Source of the DNA: Thauera sp. 28
Lineage (GTDB): Bacteria > Pseudomonadota > Gammaproteobacteria > Burkholderiales > Rhodocyclaceae
Assembly: GCF_000310145.2 (NCBI RefSeq)
Contig: NZ_AMXA01000014.1
Location: 1 to 64,000 of the forward strand
DNA: 64,000 nucleotides
Reading direction: 5' to 3'
This document shows positions 45,987 to 53,901 of the stretch, one piece after another. The translations under genes were made by a program, and so were the position numbers. The notes under the pieces are model-generated. The model was not told where the DNA came from and ran no database searches. It saw only the letters and a list, made by a program, of their open reading frames with translations. Every line of letters starts with the position of its first letter. Position 1 is the first letter of the stretch.

Positions 45987-47453
45987 TCACTGACGGCAGC
46001 GGCGGTCGAGCTCCTCACCCGCGGCGTCGACCAGCCGTACCTCGAGCGGCATCCTGCCCAGGGCGTGGGTCGCGCACGACAGGCAGGGGTCGTAAGCGCG
46101 AATGGCAACCTCGATGTGATTGAGCAGCCCTTCGGTGAGCTCGCGGCCGTCCAGGTAGCGCCTGGCCACCTCGCGCACCGCGGCATTCATCGCCTGATTG
46201 TTGTTGGTGGTCGACACAATGAGGTTGGCCATGGTGACGAGGTCGTCGTCGCCGACCTGGTAGTGGTGGAACAGGGTGCCGCGCGGCGCCTCGATGACAC
46301 CGACGCCCTCGCGCCGGCGGGCCCCGCTCACCATCAGCTCGTCACCCTCGATATCGTCGTCGTGGAGGAGATCCTTGATCGTCTCCGCGGCAAACAGCAT
46401 CTCGATCATGCGCGCCCAGTGATAGCCCAGCGTGGCGTGCATCGGGCGCTCACCGGCGTAGGCAAGCAGGGTCCGCCGCTCATGGTCGGCAAACGGCGTG
46501 GGGATGCTGTCGCAGTTCTGCACTCGCGCCAGCGGTCCGACCCGGTACCAGCCGCGCTCGGGGCCGAGTGCGGCGAGGTAGGGGAACTTCATGTAGGTCC
46601 AGGGTTTGACCTCTTCCATGATCAGGCTGTCGTAAGTCTGGTAGTCGACCTGGTCGAAGAGGATGCGCCCGTCTGCGTCACGAGCACGCAGCGCGCCGTC
46701 GTAGAGGTCGAGGCTGCCGTCGGGGGCGACCATGCCCATGAAGTTCGACTCGAAGCTGCCGAAACTGTCGTAGAGCGTGGGGTCCTGTTCATGGATGCGG
46801 CGGACGATCTCGACCGCCTCCCGGCTCCAGGCGATCATCTGGTAGGCGTCTCTGAGCAGCAACTGGCGCTCGGCGCTGCTCAGCGAGCGATTGACGCCAC
46901 CTGGCACAGCACCGGTGCCATGGACGCGCTTGCCTGCGGTGAGCCGGATCACCTCCTGTCCGTATTTGCGCAGCAGGATGCCCTTGCGGGCAATGTCGGG
47001 AAACTGCTCCGCCACGCCCACGATGTTGCGGCGACCGGGCTCGGACTCGAAGCCGAACAGCAGGTCGGGCGAGGACAGATGGAAGAAGTGAAGCGCATGC
47101 GACTGCAGGATCTGGCCATAGTGCATGAGCCGGCGCATTCTGTCGGCCGTCGGCGTCAGGGTCGTGGCGCCGACGATCAGGTCGAGCGCCTTGCTCGCCG
47201 CGAGATGATGGGACACCGGGCAGATACCGCACAGACGCTGCACCATCACCGGTACTTCCCAGTAAGGTCGGCCCTGGATGAAGCGCTCGAAGCCGCGGAA
47301 CTCGACGATGTGCAGGCGCACCTGATGCACCTTGTTGTCCTCGTCGAGCAGGATGGTGACCTTGCCGTGGCCCTCCACGCGCGTGACCGGGTCGATGGCG
47401 ACGCGGCGTAGTCTGTCGCGTGCAACGGTTGCGGTTTCGAGATCCAAGCTCAT
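45987..47453 (-). CDS. hoxH: NAD-reducing hydrogenase large subunit HoxH
   Basis: Catalytic subunit of the group 3d [NiFe] hydrogenase, 488 aa. The N-terminal Ni-binding motif is RLCGICPVSHHLAASKA and the C-terminal one DPCLSCATHALGRMPL, with a C-terminal tail after the DPCxxCxxH motif of the type HoxW removes. RVEGHGKVTI is typical. Start at 47453 (MSLDLETA) chosen because AAAGGACAGACGCC precedes it; an in-frame ATG at 47474 is less well placed. Confidence 0.95.
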   Translation of the reverse strand: MSLDLETATVARDRLRRVAIDPVTRVEGHGKVTILLDEDNKVHQVRLHIVEFRGFERFIQGRPYWEVPVMVQRLCGICPVSHHLAASKALDLIVGATTLTPTADRMRRLMHYGQILQSHALHFFHLSSPDLLFGFESEPGRRNIVGVAEQFPDIARKGILLRKYGQEVIRLTAGKRVHGTGAVPGGVNRSLSSAERQLLLRDAYQMIAWSREAVEIVRRIHEQDPTLYDSFGSFESNFMGMVAPDGSLDLYDGALRARDADGRILFDQVDYQTYDSLIMEEVKPWTYMKFPYLAALGPERGWYRVGPLARVQNCDSIPTPFADHERRTLLAYAGERPMHATLGYHWARMIEMLFAAETIKDLLHDDDIEGDELMVSGARRREGVGVIEAPRGTLFHHYQVGDDDLVTMANLIVSTTNNNQAMNAAVREVARRYLDGRELTEGLLNHIEVAIRAYDPCLSCATHALGRMPLEVRLVDAAGEELDRRCRQ

Positions 47454-47510
47454 GGCGTCTGTCCTTTGCGGCATATCCGTGTTGAGCGCATGGGGTGCCT
47501 ATGTACCGTC

Positions 47511-48053
47511 TCAGTCGTACTGCAGCAGGCCGTGGCCGAGCCTGGGCGCACGACCTTCGATGAGATCGTTCAGGAATGACCAGATCGCATCAGCCGAGGG
47601 CGGGCAGCCAGGCAGGAAGTAGTCGATCCGCACTACCTCGTGCACCGGATGCACCTGGTTCAGCGGCAGTGGCAGTTCGGGGTCGTCGGGTACGGCGCTG
47701 CCCGGCGCCAGCCCGTGCCCGGTGCGATACACCATCTGCAGGATCTCGCCGACGTCGAGCGCATTGCGCTGCGCCGGCAGGCCGCCATTGACCGCACAGG
47801 CGCCGAGTGCGACCAGCACCTTGCAGTTGGCGCGGAACTCGCGCAGCACGTGCACGTTCTCGGCATTGCACACGCCACCCTCGATCAGTCCGATGTCGCA
47901 GGGGCTGCAGTGCTTGATGTCGGTAATCGGTGAGCGGTCGAACTCCACCCTTTCGAGTAACGTCAGCAGGCGTTCGTCGATATCCAGCAAAGACATGTGG
48001 CAACCGAAGCAACCTGCCAGCGACACGGTCGAGACCTTGAGCTTGCCCGCCAT
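47511..48053 (-). CDS. hoxY: NAD-reducing hydrogenase small subunit HoxY
   Basis: Fe-S subunit of the hydrogenase module, 180 aa. Cluster cysteines: LAGCFGCHMSLLDID, GGVCNAENV, GACAVNGG and LPGCPPSADAIW. Short form without the C-terminal extension of respiratory small subunits, as expected for HoxY. Its start shares one base with the hoxU stop. Confidence 0.94.
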   Translation of the reverse strand: MAGKLKVSTVSLAGCFGCHMSLLDIDERLLTLLERVEFDRSPITDIKHCSPCDIGLIEGGVCNAENVHVLREFRANCKVLVALGACAVNGGLPAQRNALDVGEILQMVYRTGHGLAPGSAVPDDPELPLPLNQVHPVHEVVRIDYFLPGCPPSADAIWSFLNDLIEGRAPRLGHGLLQYD

Positions 48054-48775
48054 CAGCCTGGCTCCTTGTCGGTGTGCACGGTGTCTGCCCGGACGGCCCC
48101 GATCGGTTCGCGATCATAGGTGCGCTTGCCGATCGGCACGGCGAAGCCCACGCGCTTGCGCAGGATCACGCCCACCGGACAGATCGTGGCCGCACGATCG
48201 CTGGCGGCAAAGCGCGTTTCCGCCAGCTGGCCGGAGACGCTGTTGACGATGAGATGCGAACGCGTGCCGCGCCCGGACAGGGCAAACACGTCCTTGCCAT
48301 CAATGTCGCGGCTGGCCTGCACGCACAGCTCGCACATGATGCAGCGGTTGAAGTCGAGGAGTACGTCCGGGTGCGAGGCATCGACGGCCCGGTCGGGATA
48401 GAAGTGGTCGAAGTGGGGGCTGAGCATGCCCAGCCTGTAAGCCGTGGCCTGCAGCACGCAATCGCCGCTCTTCTCGCAGGATGGGCAGAAGTGGTTGCCC
48501 TCGACGAACAGCAACTGCAGCAGGGTACGGCGCTTGTCTGCCAGTTCCTCGGTTTCGCTTTCCACTGATTGGCCCGCCGCCGCACGCACGGTACAGGCGG
48601 TCGCCAGCCGGCCGTCGATCCTCACCGTACACAGCTTGCAGGATCCGTGCGCAGCAAAGTCCGGATGCCAGCACAGGTGCGGGATGTACTTGCCAGCAGC
48701 AGTTGCTGCCTGCATCACCGTCTGGCCCGGCGTGAAGGCCACTTCTTCGCCATCAAGCAGGAAGGTGTCCTTCAT
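48053..48775 (-). CDS. hoxU: NAD-reducing hydrogenase diaphorase subunit HoxU
   Basis: Electron-transfer subunit linking HoxF to HoxY, 240 aa. N-terminal [2Fe-2S] domain (HGSCKLCTVRIDGRLATAC), then [4Fe-4S] motifs FCPSCEKSGDC and FNRCIMCELCVQA and late ATICPVG. Homologous to the N-terminal part of complex I NuoG. Coupled to hoxF by ATGA. Confidence 0.94.
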   Translation of the reverse strand: MKDTFLLDGEEVAFTPGQTVMQAATAAGKYIPHLCWHPDFAAHGSCKLCTVRIDGRLATACTVRAAAGQSVESETEELADKRRTLLQLLFVEGNHFCPSCEKSGDCVLQATAYRLGMLSPHFDHFYPDRAVDASHPDVLLDFNRCIMCELCVQASRDIDGKDVFALSGRGTRSHLIVNSVSGQLAETRFAASDRAATICPVGVILRKRVGFAVPIGKRTYDREPIGAVRADTVHTDKEPG

Positions 48776-50646
48776 GGCTGTTCATCCTTCGCAGGGCTTG
48801 GCGTAGCGGGGAAGGGCGCGTATGTCGCATCACCCCAATCGGGCGGATGCCGATGGGTGTCGATAGCGCTAAGGTTGCTGCCCAGGTGAGCGCCCGGATC
48901 GTCCCGGCCGGTCATCTGGCGCGCCCGCGACAATGCGGCATCCAGATCGAAGGCGGGCTCGTATTCGCTTGACTGGAGCCTGCTCTCGAATACCGAACGG
49001 AAGCGGGAGAGCATGTCGTTGACTGCGATGGTCGCGGTATTGCCAAGTCCGCAATGGCTCGCCCCTTGCATGAGAACGTGCATCTTCGCCATCTCCTCAA
49101 GGTCGTAGGGCGAGCCACGCCCGGCAGCCAACTTATCAATCAGGCGGGCAACCACCACGGTGCCGACCCGGCACGGTGTGCAGAAACCGCAGCTCTCATG
49201 GGCGAAGAAGTGAGCGAAGTTGCGCGCGACCTCAAGCATGTCGCGGCTGCGGTCGAACACCATGATCGAGCCGCCCGTGGCCACGTCCTCGAAGGCAATC
49301 CGGCGCCCGAACTCGTGCTCATCCAGACAATGACCTGCCGCGCCCGCACTGGTGACGGCCAGGGTGTCGCGGGCGCCCGCGGCCTGCAGCACGTCGGCCA
49401 CGGTAACCCCGAAAGGAAACTCGTAGATCCCCGGACGGGCGACGTCGCCCGACACCGACAGCAACTTGGTGCCGGTGGAGGCGGGCGTGCCGATGGCGCG
49501 AAACCACTCGCCGCCACGGACGGCAATGAGGGCTGCGAGGGCGAGCGTCTCAACGTTATTCACCGTGGTGGGCTGACCCCGGTAGCCGTTGGTGACAGGG
49601 AAGGGCGGCCGGATACGCGGCTTACCCGGTTTGCCCTCGAGCGATTCGATGAGTGCCGACTCCTCGCCGCAGATATAGGCGCCGGCACCAAGGTGAATAT
49701 CGATGTCGAAGCTGAAGCCGCGGCCCAGGATGTTGCGCCCCAGCAGGCCTTGTTCGCGGCGTTGCGCCAGGCGTGCCTGGAGGCGGTCGAGCAGGTAGCG
49801 GTATTCGCCGCGCAGGTAGATGAAACCCTTGCTCGAGCCAATCGCGAGGCCGGCGATGCACATGCCATCGACGACGAGGTCGAAGTAGCTGTTGAGCAGG
49901 ACACGATCCTTGAAAGTACCTGGCTCGCCTTCGTCGGCATTGCAGATAACGTAGTGCGCGTCGCCCCAGGCGTCGCGGCACGAGCGCCATTTGATGTCGC
50001 TGCCGAAGCCTGCGCCCCCCCGACCACGCAGGGACGACCGCTCGATCTCGGCAAGCAGCCCGGCTGCGCCACGGTCGAGCGCCGCTGCGAGCGCTTCGCC
50101 CGGGCTCAACCGATGATCGAGCAGGACGTCACGACGCTGGATGTTGTCCGCCACCTCGAACCATTCGGGTGGCCAATCGCCGATGGGTACGCGGCTGCGA
50201 ACGAGGTGCGCCATCTCGTTGATCCGGTCGACAGTCAGGCGGGTGATCGCACGGCCGTTCGCGAGCAGGGCTGGCCCCTGGTCGCACATGCCGGTGCACG
50301 ATGTCGTGTCCACGCGCACCAATCCATCCTCGGAAAGCCGGCCTGGTTCGAGCCAGAGTTGCTCGCATAGGGCGCTCATCAGCCCGGTGTTGCCGAGCAT
50401 ACGGTCAGTGATGTTGTCCGAGAACAGCAGCCGGTATTCGCCTGCAGGCTGGGTGTGGAGAAAACTGTAGAAGCTCGCCGTGCTCTCGACCCGCACACGC
50501 GGCACGGCTAGCGCGGACGCAATGGCGCTGATGACGTCCGGCGGCAGCCATCCCGCCTGTTCCTGCACATCGATAAGGATCTGCAGAAGTTGAGAGGGCT
50601 CTCGGCGATGTTGCACGAGAATGCGATCGAGCTCCGATGCGTCCAC
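48772..50646 (-). CDS. hoxF: NAD-reducing hydrogenase diaphorase subunit HoxF
   Basis: NAD(H)-binding subunit, 624 aa. The N-terminal ~165 residues are NuoE-like with DTTSCTGMCDQGP, and the C-terminal part NuoF-like: NADH site RGRGGAGFGSDIKWRSC, FMN region CNADEGEPGTFKDRVLL, GAGAYICGEESALIES and the [4Fe-4S] motif ESCGFCTPCRVGT. First gene of hoxFUYHW. The GTG at 50646 has GGGAG in front. It starts 98 bases from the prophage left end. Confidence 0.94.
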   Translation of the reverse strand: MDASELDRILVQHRREPSQLLQILIDVQEQAGWLPPDVISAIASALAVPRVRVESTASFYSFLHTQPAGEYRLLFSDNITDRMLGNTGLMSALCEQLWLEPGRLSEDGLVRVDTTSCTGMCDQGPALLANGRAITRLTVDRINEMAHLVRSRVPIGDWPPEWFEVADNIQRRDVLLDHRLSPGEALAAALDRGAAGLLAEIERSSLRGRGGAGFGSDIKWRSCRDAWGDAHYVICNADEGEPGTFKDRVLLNSYFDLVVDGMCIAGLAIGSSKGFIYLRGEYRYLLDRLQARLAQRREQGLLGRNILGRGFSFDIDIHLGAGAYICGEESALIESLEGKPGKPRIRPPFPVTNGYRGQPTTVNNVETLALAALIAVRGGEWFRAIGTPASTGTKLLSVSGDVARPGIYEFPFGVTVADVLQAAGARDTLAVTSAGAAGHCLDEHEFGRRIAFEDVATGGSIMVFDRSRDMLEVARNFAHFFAHESCGFCTPCRVGTVVVARLIDKLAAGRGSPYDLEEMAKMHVLMQGASHCGLGNTATIAVNDMLSRFRSVFESRLQSSEYEPAFDLDAALSRARQMTGRDDPGAHLGSNLSAIDTHRHPPDWGDATYAPFPATPSPAKDEQP

Positions 50647-50743
50647 AGCGTACTCCCGGCCATTGCGTGCTCTTGCTCCTGCATTATGGCGGGAAGCGTG
50701 GAGTATCAGTTATCAAGTTTCCAATGGCGTGATCAACTCGTTA

Positions 50744-50771
50744 AGTTTACATAACGCAGATCGTGGTGAGG
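50744..50771. repeat. attL: dif-like junction, left end of the prophage
   Basis: On the plus strand the site reads AGTTTACATAA, central CGCAGA, TCGTGGTGAGG. The left arm (XerD-type, compare ATTTAACATAA of E. coli dif) is chromosomal; the right arm (XerC side) is phage-derived and poor. The 13-bp core ACATAACGCAGAT recurs at attR. Confidence 0.65.
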
Positions 50772-51121
50772 GCAGAAACGAGCAAGGGCGCGGCAATGGC
50801 GGGCGAGGGTGACAGTAGCAAAATGACACCAGCGCCCGCAGTCAATGACGCTGCCATGCCGCCGAGCTTCGCGATTTTTTCCCAATAGGCGCGCCGATTG
50901 CCGTCCTTCTCGCGTTCTGCATTCGCTTGCGCGATCACCTTCAGCGGGTCGATTCCGACAAGTCCAGCCAGCCGGGCGGCTGTGTAGTCGTCGATGATCC
51001 GCTCGCCGTTGTAGTACTTCGTCATGGCTGCACGGCTCAGACCCAGTGCGCGGGCGAGTTCTGCGTTTGATTCAGCGCCGATCTTGCGGCGCGCGGCGTC
51101 TAAGTATTCGCGGGTGTGCAT
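50747..51121 (-). CDS. Phage repressor with C-terminal membrane segment (DUF3693-like)
   Basis: A 124-aa regulator. The N-terminal HTH (MHTREYLDAARRKIG, NAELARALGLSRAAMTKYYNG) resembles DUF3693/Cro-CI-type proteins of filamentous phages. Residues about 88-124 are hydrophobic (MAASLTAGAGVILLLS, APLLVSALTTICV), predicting a membrane anchor. Start at 51121 after GGAGACGACC. Its stop falls within attL, so the last codons come from the junction. It faces operators at 51160-51220 and probably controls lysogeny. Confidence 0.8.
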   Translation of the reverse strand: MHTREYLDAARRKIGAESNAELARALGLSRAAMTKYYNGERIIDDYTAARLAGLVGIDPLKVIAQANAEREKDGNRRAYWEKIAKLGGMAASLTAGAGVILLLSPSPAIAAPLLVSALTTICVM

Positions 51122-51145
51122 GGTCGTCTCCATGTTTTGCAATTC

Positions 51146-51197
51146 AGCATATGTTCTGCGTTGGCACTTGACAACATAGTTGGCAGGTGGTTACAGT
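51146..51197. promoter_or_regulatory. Overlapping divergent phage promoters
   Basis: Leftward (repressor): -35 TTGTCA (complement of 51169-51174), 17-bp spacer, -10 TATGCT (complement of 51146-51151). Rightward (early genes): -35 TTGACA at 51168-51173, then -10 TACAGT at 51192-51197. The two -35 boxes overlap by five bases. Hexamers read by eye. Confidence 0.55.
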
Positions 51198-51220
51198 TCG
51201 CTCCGTTGGCAGGTGCCAAC
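51160..51220. promoter_or_regulatory. Three repressor operator candidates
   Basis: GTTGGCA repeated: O1 GTTGGCACTTGACAAC 51160-51175, O2 GTTGGCAGGTGGTTAC 51179-51194, O3 GTTGGCAGGTGCCAAC 51205-51220. O3 is a perfect palindrome except for the central GG; O1 and O2 are degraded. O1 covers both -35 boxes. Confidence 0.65.
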
Positions 51221-51228
51221 AATTACCC

Positions 51229-51244
51229 CCCCCTCAGGAGGGGG
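51229..51244 (+). terminator. GC-rich hairpin in the phage early leader
   Basis: CCCCCTC-AG-GAGGGGG, perfect 7-bp arms with a 2-base loop. A second hairpin GGCCCGT/ACGGGCC follows at 51266-51287. No clear T run; leader structure or attenuator. Confidence 0.4.
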
Positions 51245-51292
51245 TAGAAAGCCGCAAGGCTTGAAGGCCCGTCTAGTAATACGGGCCTAATT

Positions 51293-51341
51293 CGGTAGCG
51301 CGGCGTCTGAACTCGCGTAAGCGGTTCGACGGTAGCGCGGC
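51293..51341 (+). repeat. 12-bp direct repeat in the phage early leader
   Basis: CGGTAGCGCGGC occurs at 51293-51304 and 51330-51341, 37 bases apart, just before the first early gene. Role unknown: Rep- or regulator-binding site, or part of a leader RNA. Confidence 0.5.
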
Positions 51342-51369
51342 CTTAATCAACCAGTTTGGGAGAACTGCC

Positions 51370-51636
51370 ATGCAACAAGCCACGACCAGTCAAAGCCCCT
51401 CGCAACTCCCGGCGGCGCAAGCCGTCGCGGGGGGCGTCCCTACGCTCGATGTCCCGTTGTTGATCGACATTGCGTATCAGTCCAGCACAGACACGCGGGG
51501 AGGTGATCCGGCGCGGCTGTTCTTCGCCCGTCTCGTCGGTGCAGTTGAGACCCGTCACGGTTCCAGTGTTGCCGCTTCGCTCGCCCTGGCGCTCGGGTTT
51601 GATCACCTCATTGCTGATTCGGAGCGCGGGCAATGA
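51370..51636 (+). CDS. Phage early protein, unknown function (88 aa)
   Basis: I do not recognise this protein. It is 88 aa with a Gln/Ala-rich start and TRGGDPARLFFARLVGAVETRHG in the middle; no membrane segment. TTGGGAGAACTGCC precedes the ATG. First gene after the operator region, and it overlaps the next small ORF by ATGA, so it belongs to the early operon leading to rep. Confidence 0.6.
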   Translation: MQQATTSQSPSQLPAAQAVAGGVPTLDVPLLIDIAYQSSTDTRGGDPARLFFARLVGAVETRHGSSVAASLALALGFDHLIADSERGQ

Positions 51637-51800
51637 TCACCATCGGGCGGAAAACGATCACGGTGTCGGTCCTTCGCTCGGGCCGTACCGGCAAGCTATT
51701 GCCTCCGGTTGTGCGCCTTGGGCGCGCGCCGCTCGGCGTCCCGGATGCCGTGGCCTATGGCCTCCATTTTCTTCCGGCCTGGTTGGAGCTTTCGCAATGA
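51633..51800 (+). CDS. Small phage protein upstream of rep (55 aa)
   Basis: Frame of 55 codons starting MITIGRKTITVSVLRSG and ending PAWLELSQ. Its ATG overlaps the previous stop and its stop overlaps the rep start, both as ATGA. The double coupling supports a real gene; no function can be assigned. Confidence 0.6.
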   Translation: MITIGRKTITVSVLRSGRTGKLLPPVVRLGRAPLGVPDAVAYGLHFLPAWLELSQ

Positions 51801-52822
51801 GTACCGCCTTCATTGACTTCCTCGGCGTCACCTTCTGGATGGATGCCACCAACGCCAAGCAAAGCATCGAAATCCTGCTTCGCGGCTGGCTCGGTGTCGA
51901 AATCAAGGTGTCCGAGACCTGCAAGGGGTGGAACGGCTATAAGCACCGCCTTGACGTGGATGGGATTGGCCTTGTCGCATTCGGCGGCAACGGTGACACC
52001 GTGCATATCGAGATGACCGGCGCGGGCTGCATGCAAGTCAAGGATTGGGATGCGGTCGCCGATTCGCTCACGATGCTCGAAGCCCGTATCACCCGCCTGG
52101 ATTTGGCCGTCGATGATTTCGACGGCACCAGGTACAACCTGGATTGGTGCAAGGCGGCGTACGAAAGCGGCGAGTTCAATCCCGCGCGAGGCGCAAAGCC
52201 GGTGCCGCGTCTGGTCGATGACATGGGCAGCGGTAAGGGCTGCACGTTCTACCTGGGCTCACGCGAAAGCGGCAAGCTGTTTCGCGGCTACGAGAAAGGC
52301 AAAGAGCAGGGCGACCCGGCGTCGCCGTGGTTCCGCTGCGAGGTCGAATGGCGCAACCGTCACCGGGAAATTCCCGTCGATGCGATCCGCCAGCCGGGGA
52401 AGTACTTCGCCGGATCGTACCGCGCGTTCGAATCGCATTCCCTCGAACAGCGCGTGATCAAGACGATTGCGCACGTCGCTCAGGCGCACATCGAGCGAGC
52501 AACCGACCACGCCCGGAAGCAGGCCGGTCGCGTCATACATGGCCTGCTCGCCCTCGGCTTGACGGTGCAGGAAGTGATGGCGCGTCTGCATGTGCCTGAG
52601 TTGCCGAAGAAGCTGGTAGCGCCAATCCGCGCGTTCCTGGCTTTGGATGAGTCCGAGCGCACGTACACCACCGCCACCGCTCCGGCATGGGCGGCTAAAG
52701 CCACACCCGATGAGGTGTCAGACCTCTACAAGGCATTCCGGCTCCAGCGCGCGAAGTGGCGCGTAGGGCAGGGCACGAACGGCATGCATGCAGTTGAGGG
52801 GGTCGCATGGCTCGGCGCGTAG
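51797..52822 (+). CDS. Phage replication initiation protein (RstA-like Rep)
   Basis: Rolling-circle replication initiator of filamentous phages, 341 aa. Starts MSTAFIDFLGVTFWMDA; ITRLDLAVDDFDG and the HIEMTGAGC block match the Rep_trans (PF02486) family that includes CTXphi RstA. The ORF extends upstream to 51470 but that overlaps two small genes; the ATG at 51797 is coupled to the 55-aa ORF. It nicks the double-stranded origin and drives plus-strand synthesis. Origin location not determined. Confidence 0.88.
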   Translation: MSTAFIDFLGVTFWMDATNAKQSIEILLRGWLGVEIKVSETCKGWNGYKHRLDVDGIGLVAFGGNGDTVHIEMTGAGCMQVKDWDAVADSLTMLEARITRLDLAVDDFDGTRYNLDWCKAAYESGEFNPARGAKPVPRLVDDMGSGKGCTFYLGSRESGKLFRGYEKGKEQGDPASPWFRCEVEWRNRHREIPVDAIRQPGKYFAGSYRAFESHSLEQRVIKTIAHVAQAHIERATDHARKQAGRVIHGLLALGLTVQEVMARLHVPELPKKLVAPIRAFLALDESERTYTTATAPAWAAKATPDEVSDLYKAFRLQRAKWRVGQGTNGMHAVEGVAWLGA

Positions 52823-53373
52823 GTTTGCCGCCCGCGTTCTGCGGCCTCGAGCAACAACGGGTGTATGCGCCTGGAAACCTCGCCATTCCACATGAGTGGC
52901 AAGGGCGCGGACGCTGGCGGGGTGGCCCCCTTCATACGTTTGTAGATGACTACCGGCAAGAGTTCTTCTGGCGGCGACCGGAAGAGGGCGCGCTAATCGC
53001 GCGTGCAGCCGGGATCGTGACCGCACCTGATTTTACGGCGTACCTCGATGACCCCCAGCAGTGGCGCACGTACCAAGCGTGGCGCTCGGCCACAGTCGCC
53101 AAGTACTGGCAGAGCTTCGGCGTTTCGGTCCTCCCGGTCGTGTCGTTTCGCAGCGGCTGTGCGTACCACGTCGAAAGGGACTCCGTGTGGGCCATCCGCG
53201 CACCCCGGCCCGAGAACCGCCAGCAATGGGAAGAGGAAGTTACGAAGTGGGCGGAAGAGGCGGAACCGCTTGCGCTCGTCGTGTTTGGGCGTAGATGGGA
53301 GTGTTTTCTGCCCGTGCCGCTGGTCTGGCGAAGTCTTGCCAGCAAGGTTACTGCTGCACAAAAAGAGGCGTAG
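52807..53373 (+). CDS. DUF4417-like phage protein
   Basis: A 188-aa protein starting MARRVGLPPAF, overlapping rep by 16 bases. The central block EEGALIARAAGIVTAPDFTAYLDDP, and YQAWRSATVAKYWQSFGVSVLPVVSF, resembles the DUF4417 family seen in phages and plasmids. No known biochemical function. It lies between rep and the ssDNA-binding gene, so it may take part in replication or early regulation. Confidence 0.65.
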   Translation: MARRVGLPPAFCGLEQQRVYAPGNLAIPHEWQGRGRWRGGPLHTFVDDYRQEFFWRRPEEGALIARAAGIVTAPDFTAYLDDPQQWRTYQAWRSATVAKYWQSFGVSVLPVVSFRSGCAYHVERDSVWAIRAPRPENRQQWEEEVTKWAEEAEPLALVVFGRRWECFLPVPLVWRSLASKVTAAQKEA

Positions 53374-53375
53374 CC

Positions 53376-53579
53376 GTGGGGGGCAGAACACGACGGGAAG
53401 AGTACCCAGATAGGGAAAGCTGGATTACTGAGGTGTCAGATCAGCGCCTGGAACAGTACCGCCAGCTCACCTATGCCAGTGGTTTTAATCAGCGCATTGA
53501 TGGTGCATCCAGGTCGGGTGGCCAGCAATCATATTTCACAGACCTTATCGAACGCGAACGGGCGAGACGCCAGAAGTAA
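53376..53579 (+). CDS. Small phage protein, unknown function (67 aa)
   Basis: A GTG-started 67-aa frame (MGGRTRREEYPDRESWITEV ... ERERARRQK), 2 bases after the DUF4417-like stop. Highly charged with no membrane segment. Tight spacing supports it being a gene; function unknown. Confidence 0.5.
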   Translation: MGGRTRREEYPDRESWITEVSDQRLEQYRQLTYASGFNQRIDGASRSGGQQSYFTDLIERERARRQK

Positions 53580-53638
53580 CGCCCCAGGGACCTATGCCGC
53601 AAGTCCCGAAATCCTTAATAGCGGCTGGAGATTAAAAA

Positions 53639-53896
53639 ATGCGTTTCCCTTTCGAACTCACGGCATCCCGCGTCATTCAGGGTCGCAAAGACCCCTCGCG
53701 CCATTTCACCATCGTTGAAGGGCTGATCACCCTCCCGGACAACAAGCGCGTGTTCATGGAAGCGCTCTTGCCGGATCGCCAGCACTTCGTCCCTGGTCAG
53801 TACGCCGTGGAGGTCGCCCTTGACACCGACCGCAATCGCCGCCTCACCGCCTTCGTGCGTGCGCTGCATCCGGTTCAACAGAAAGCGGCTGCGTAA
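53639..53896 (+). CDS. Candidate single-stranded DNA-binding protein (gpV-like)
   Basis: An 85-aa protein in the position of the filamentous phage ssDNA-binding protein, upstream of the coat gene. Starts MRFPFELTASRVIQGRKDP; alternation of hydrophobic and basic/aromatic residues (FTIVEGLITLPDNKRVFMEAL) fits an OB-type beta-barrel. Length matches M13 gpV (87 aa). GGAGATTAAAAA precedes the ATG. Assignment rests on size and position as much as on sequence. Confidence 0.6.
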   Translation: MRFPFELTASRVIQGRKDPSRHFTIVEGLITLPDNKRVFMEALLPDRQHFVPGQYAVEVALDTDRNRRLTAFVRALHPVQQKAAA

Positions 53897-53901
53897 CCGT
53901 A

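Noticed and set aside
49054-50370. 438-codon open frame opposite hoxF
   Set aside because: Antisense shadow inside the hox operon with no promoter, ribosome site or domain.
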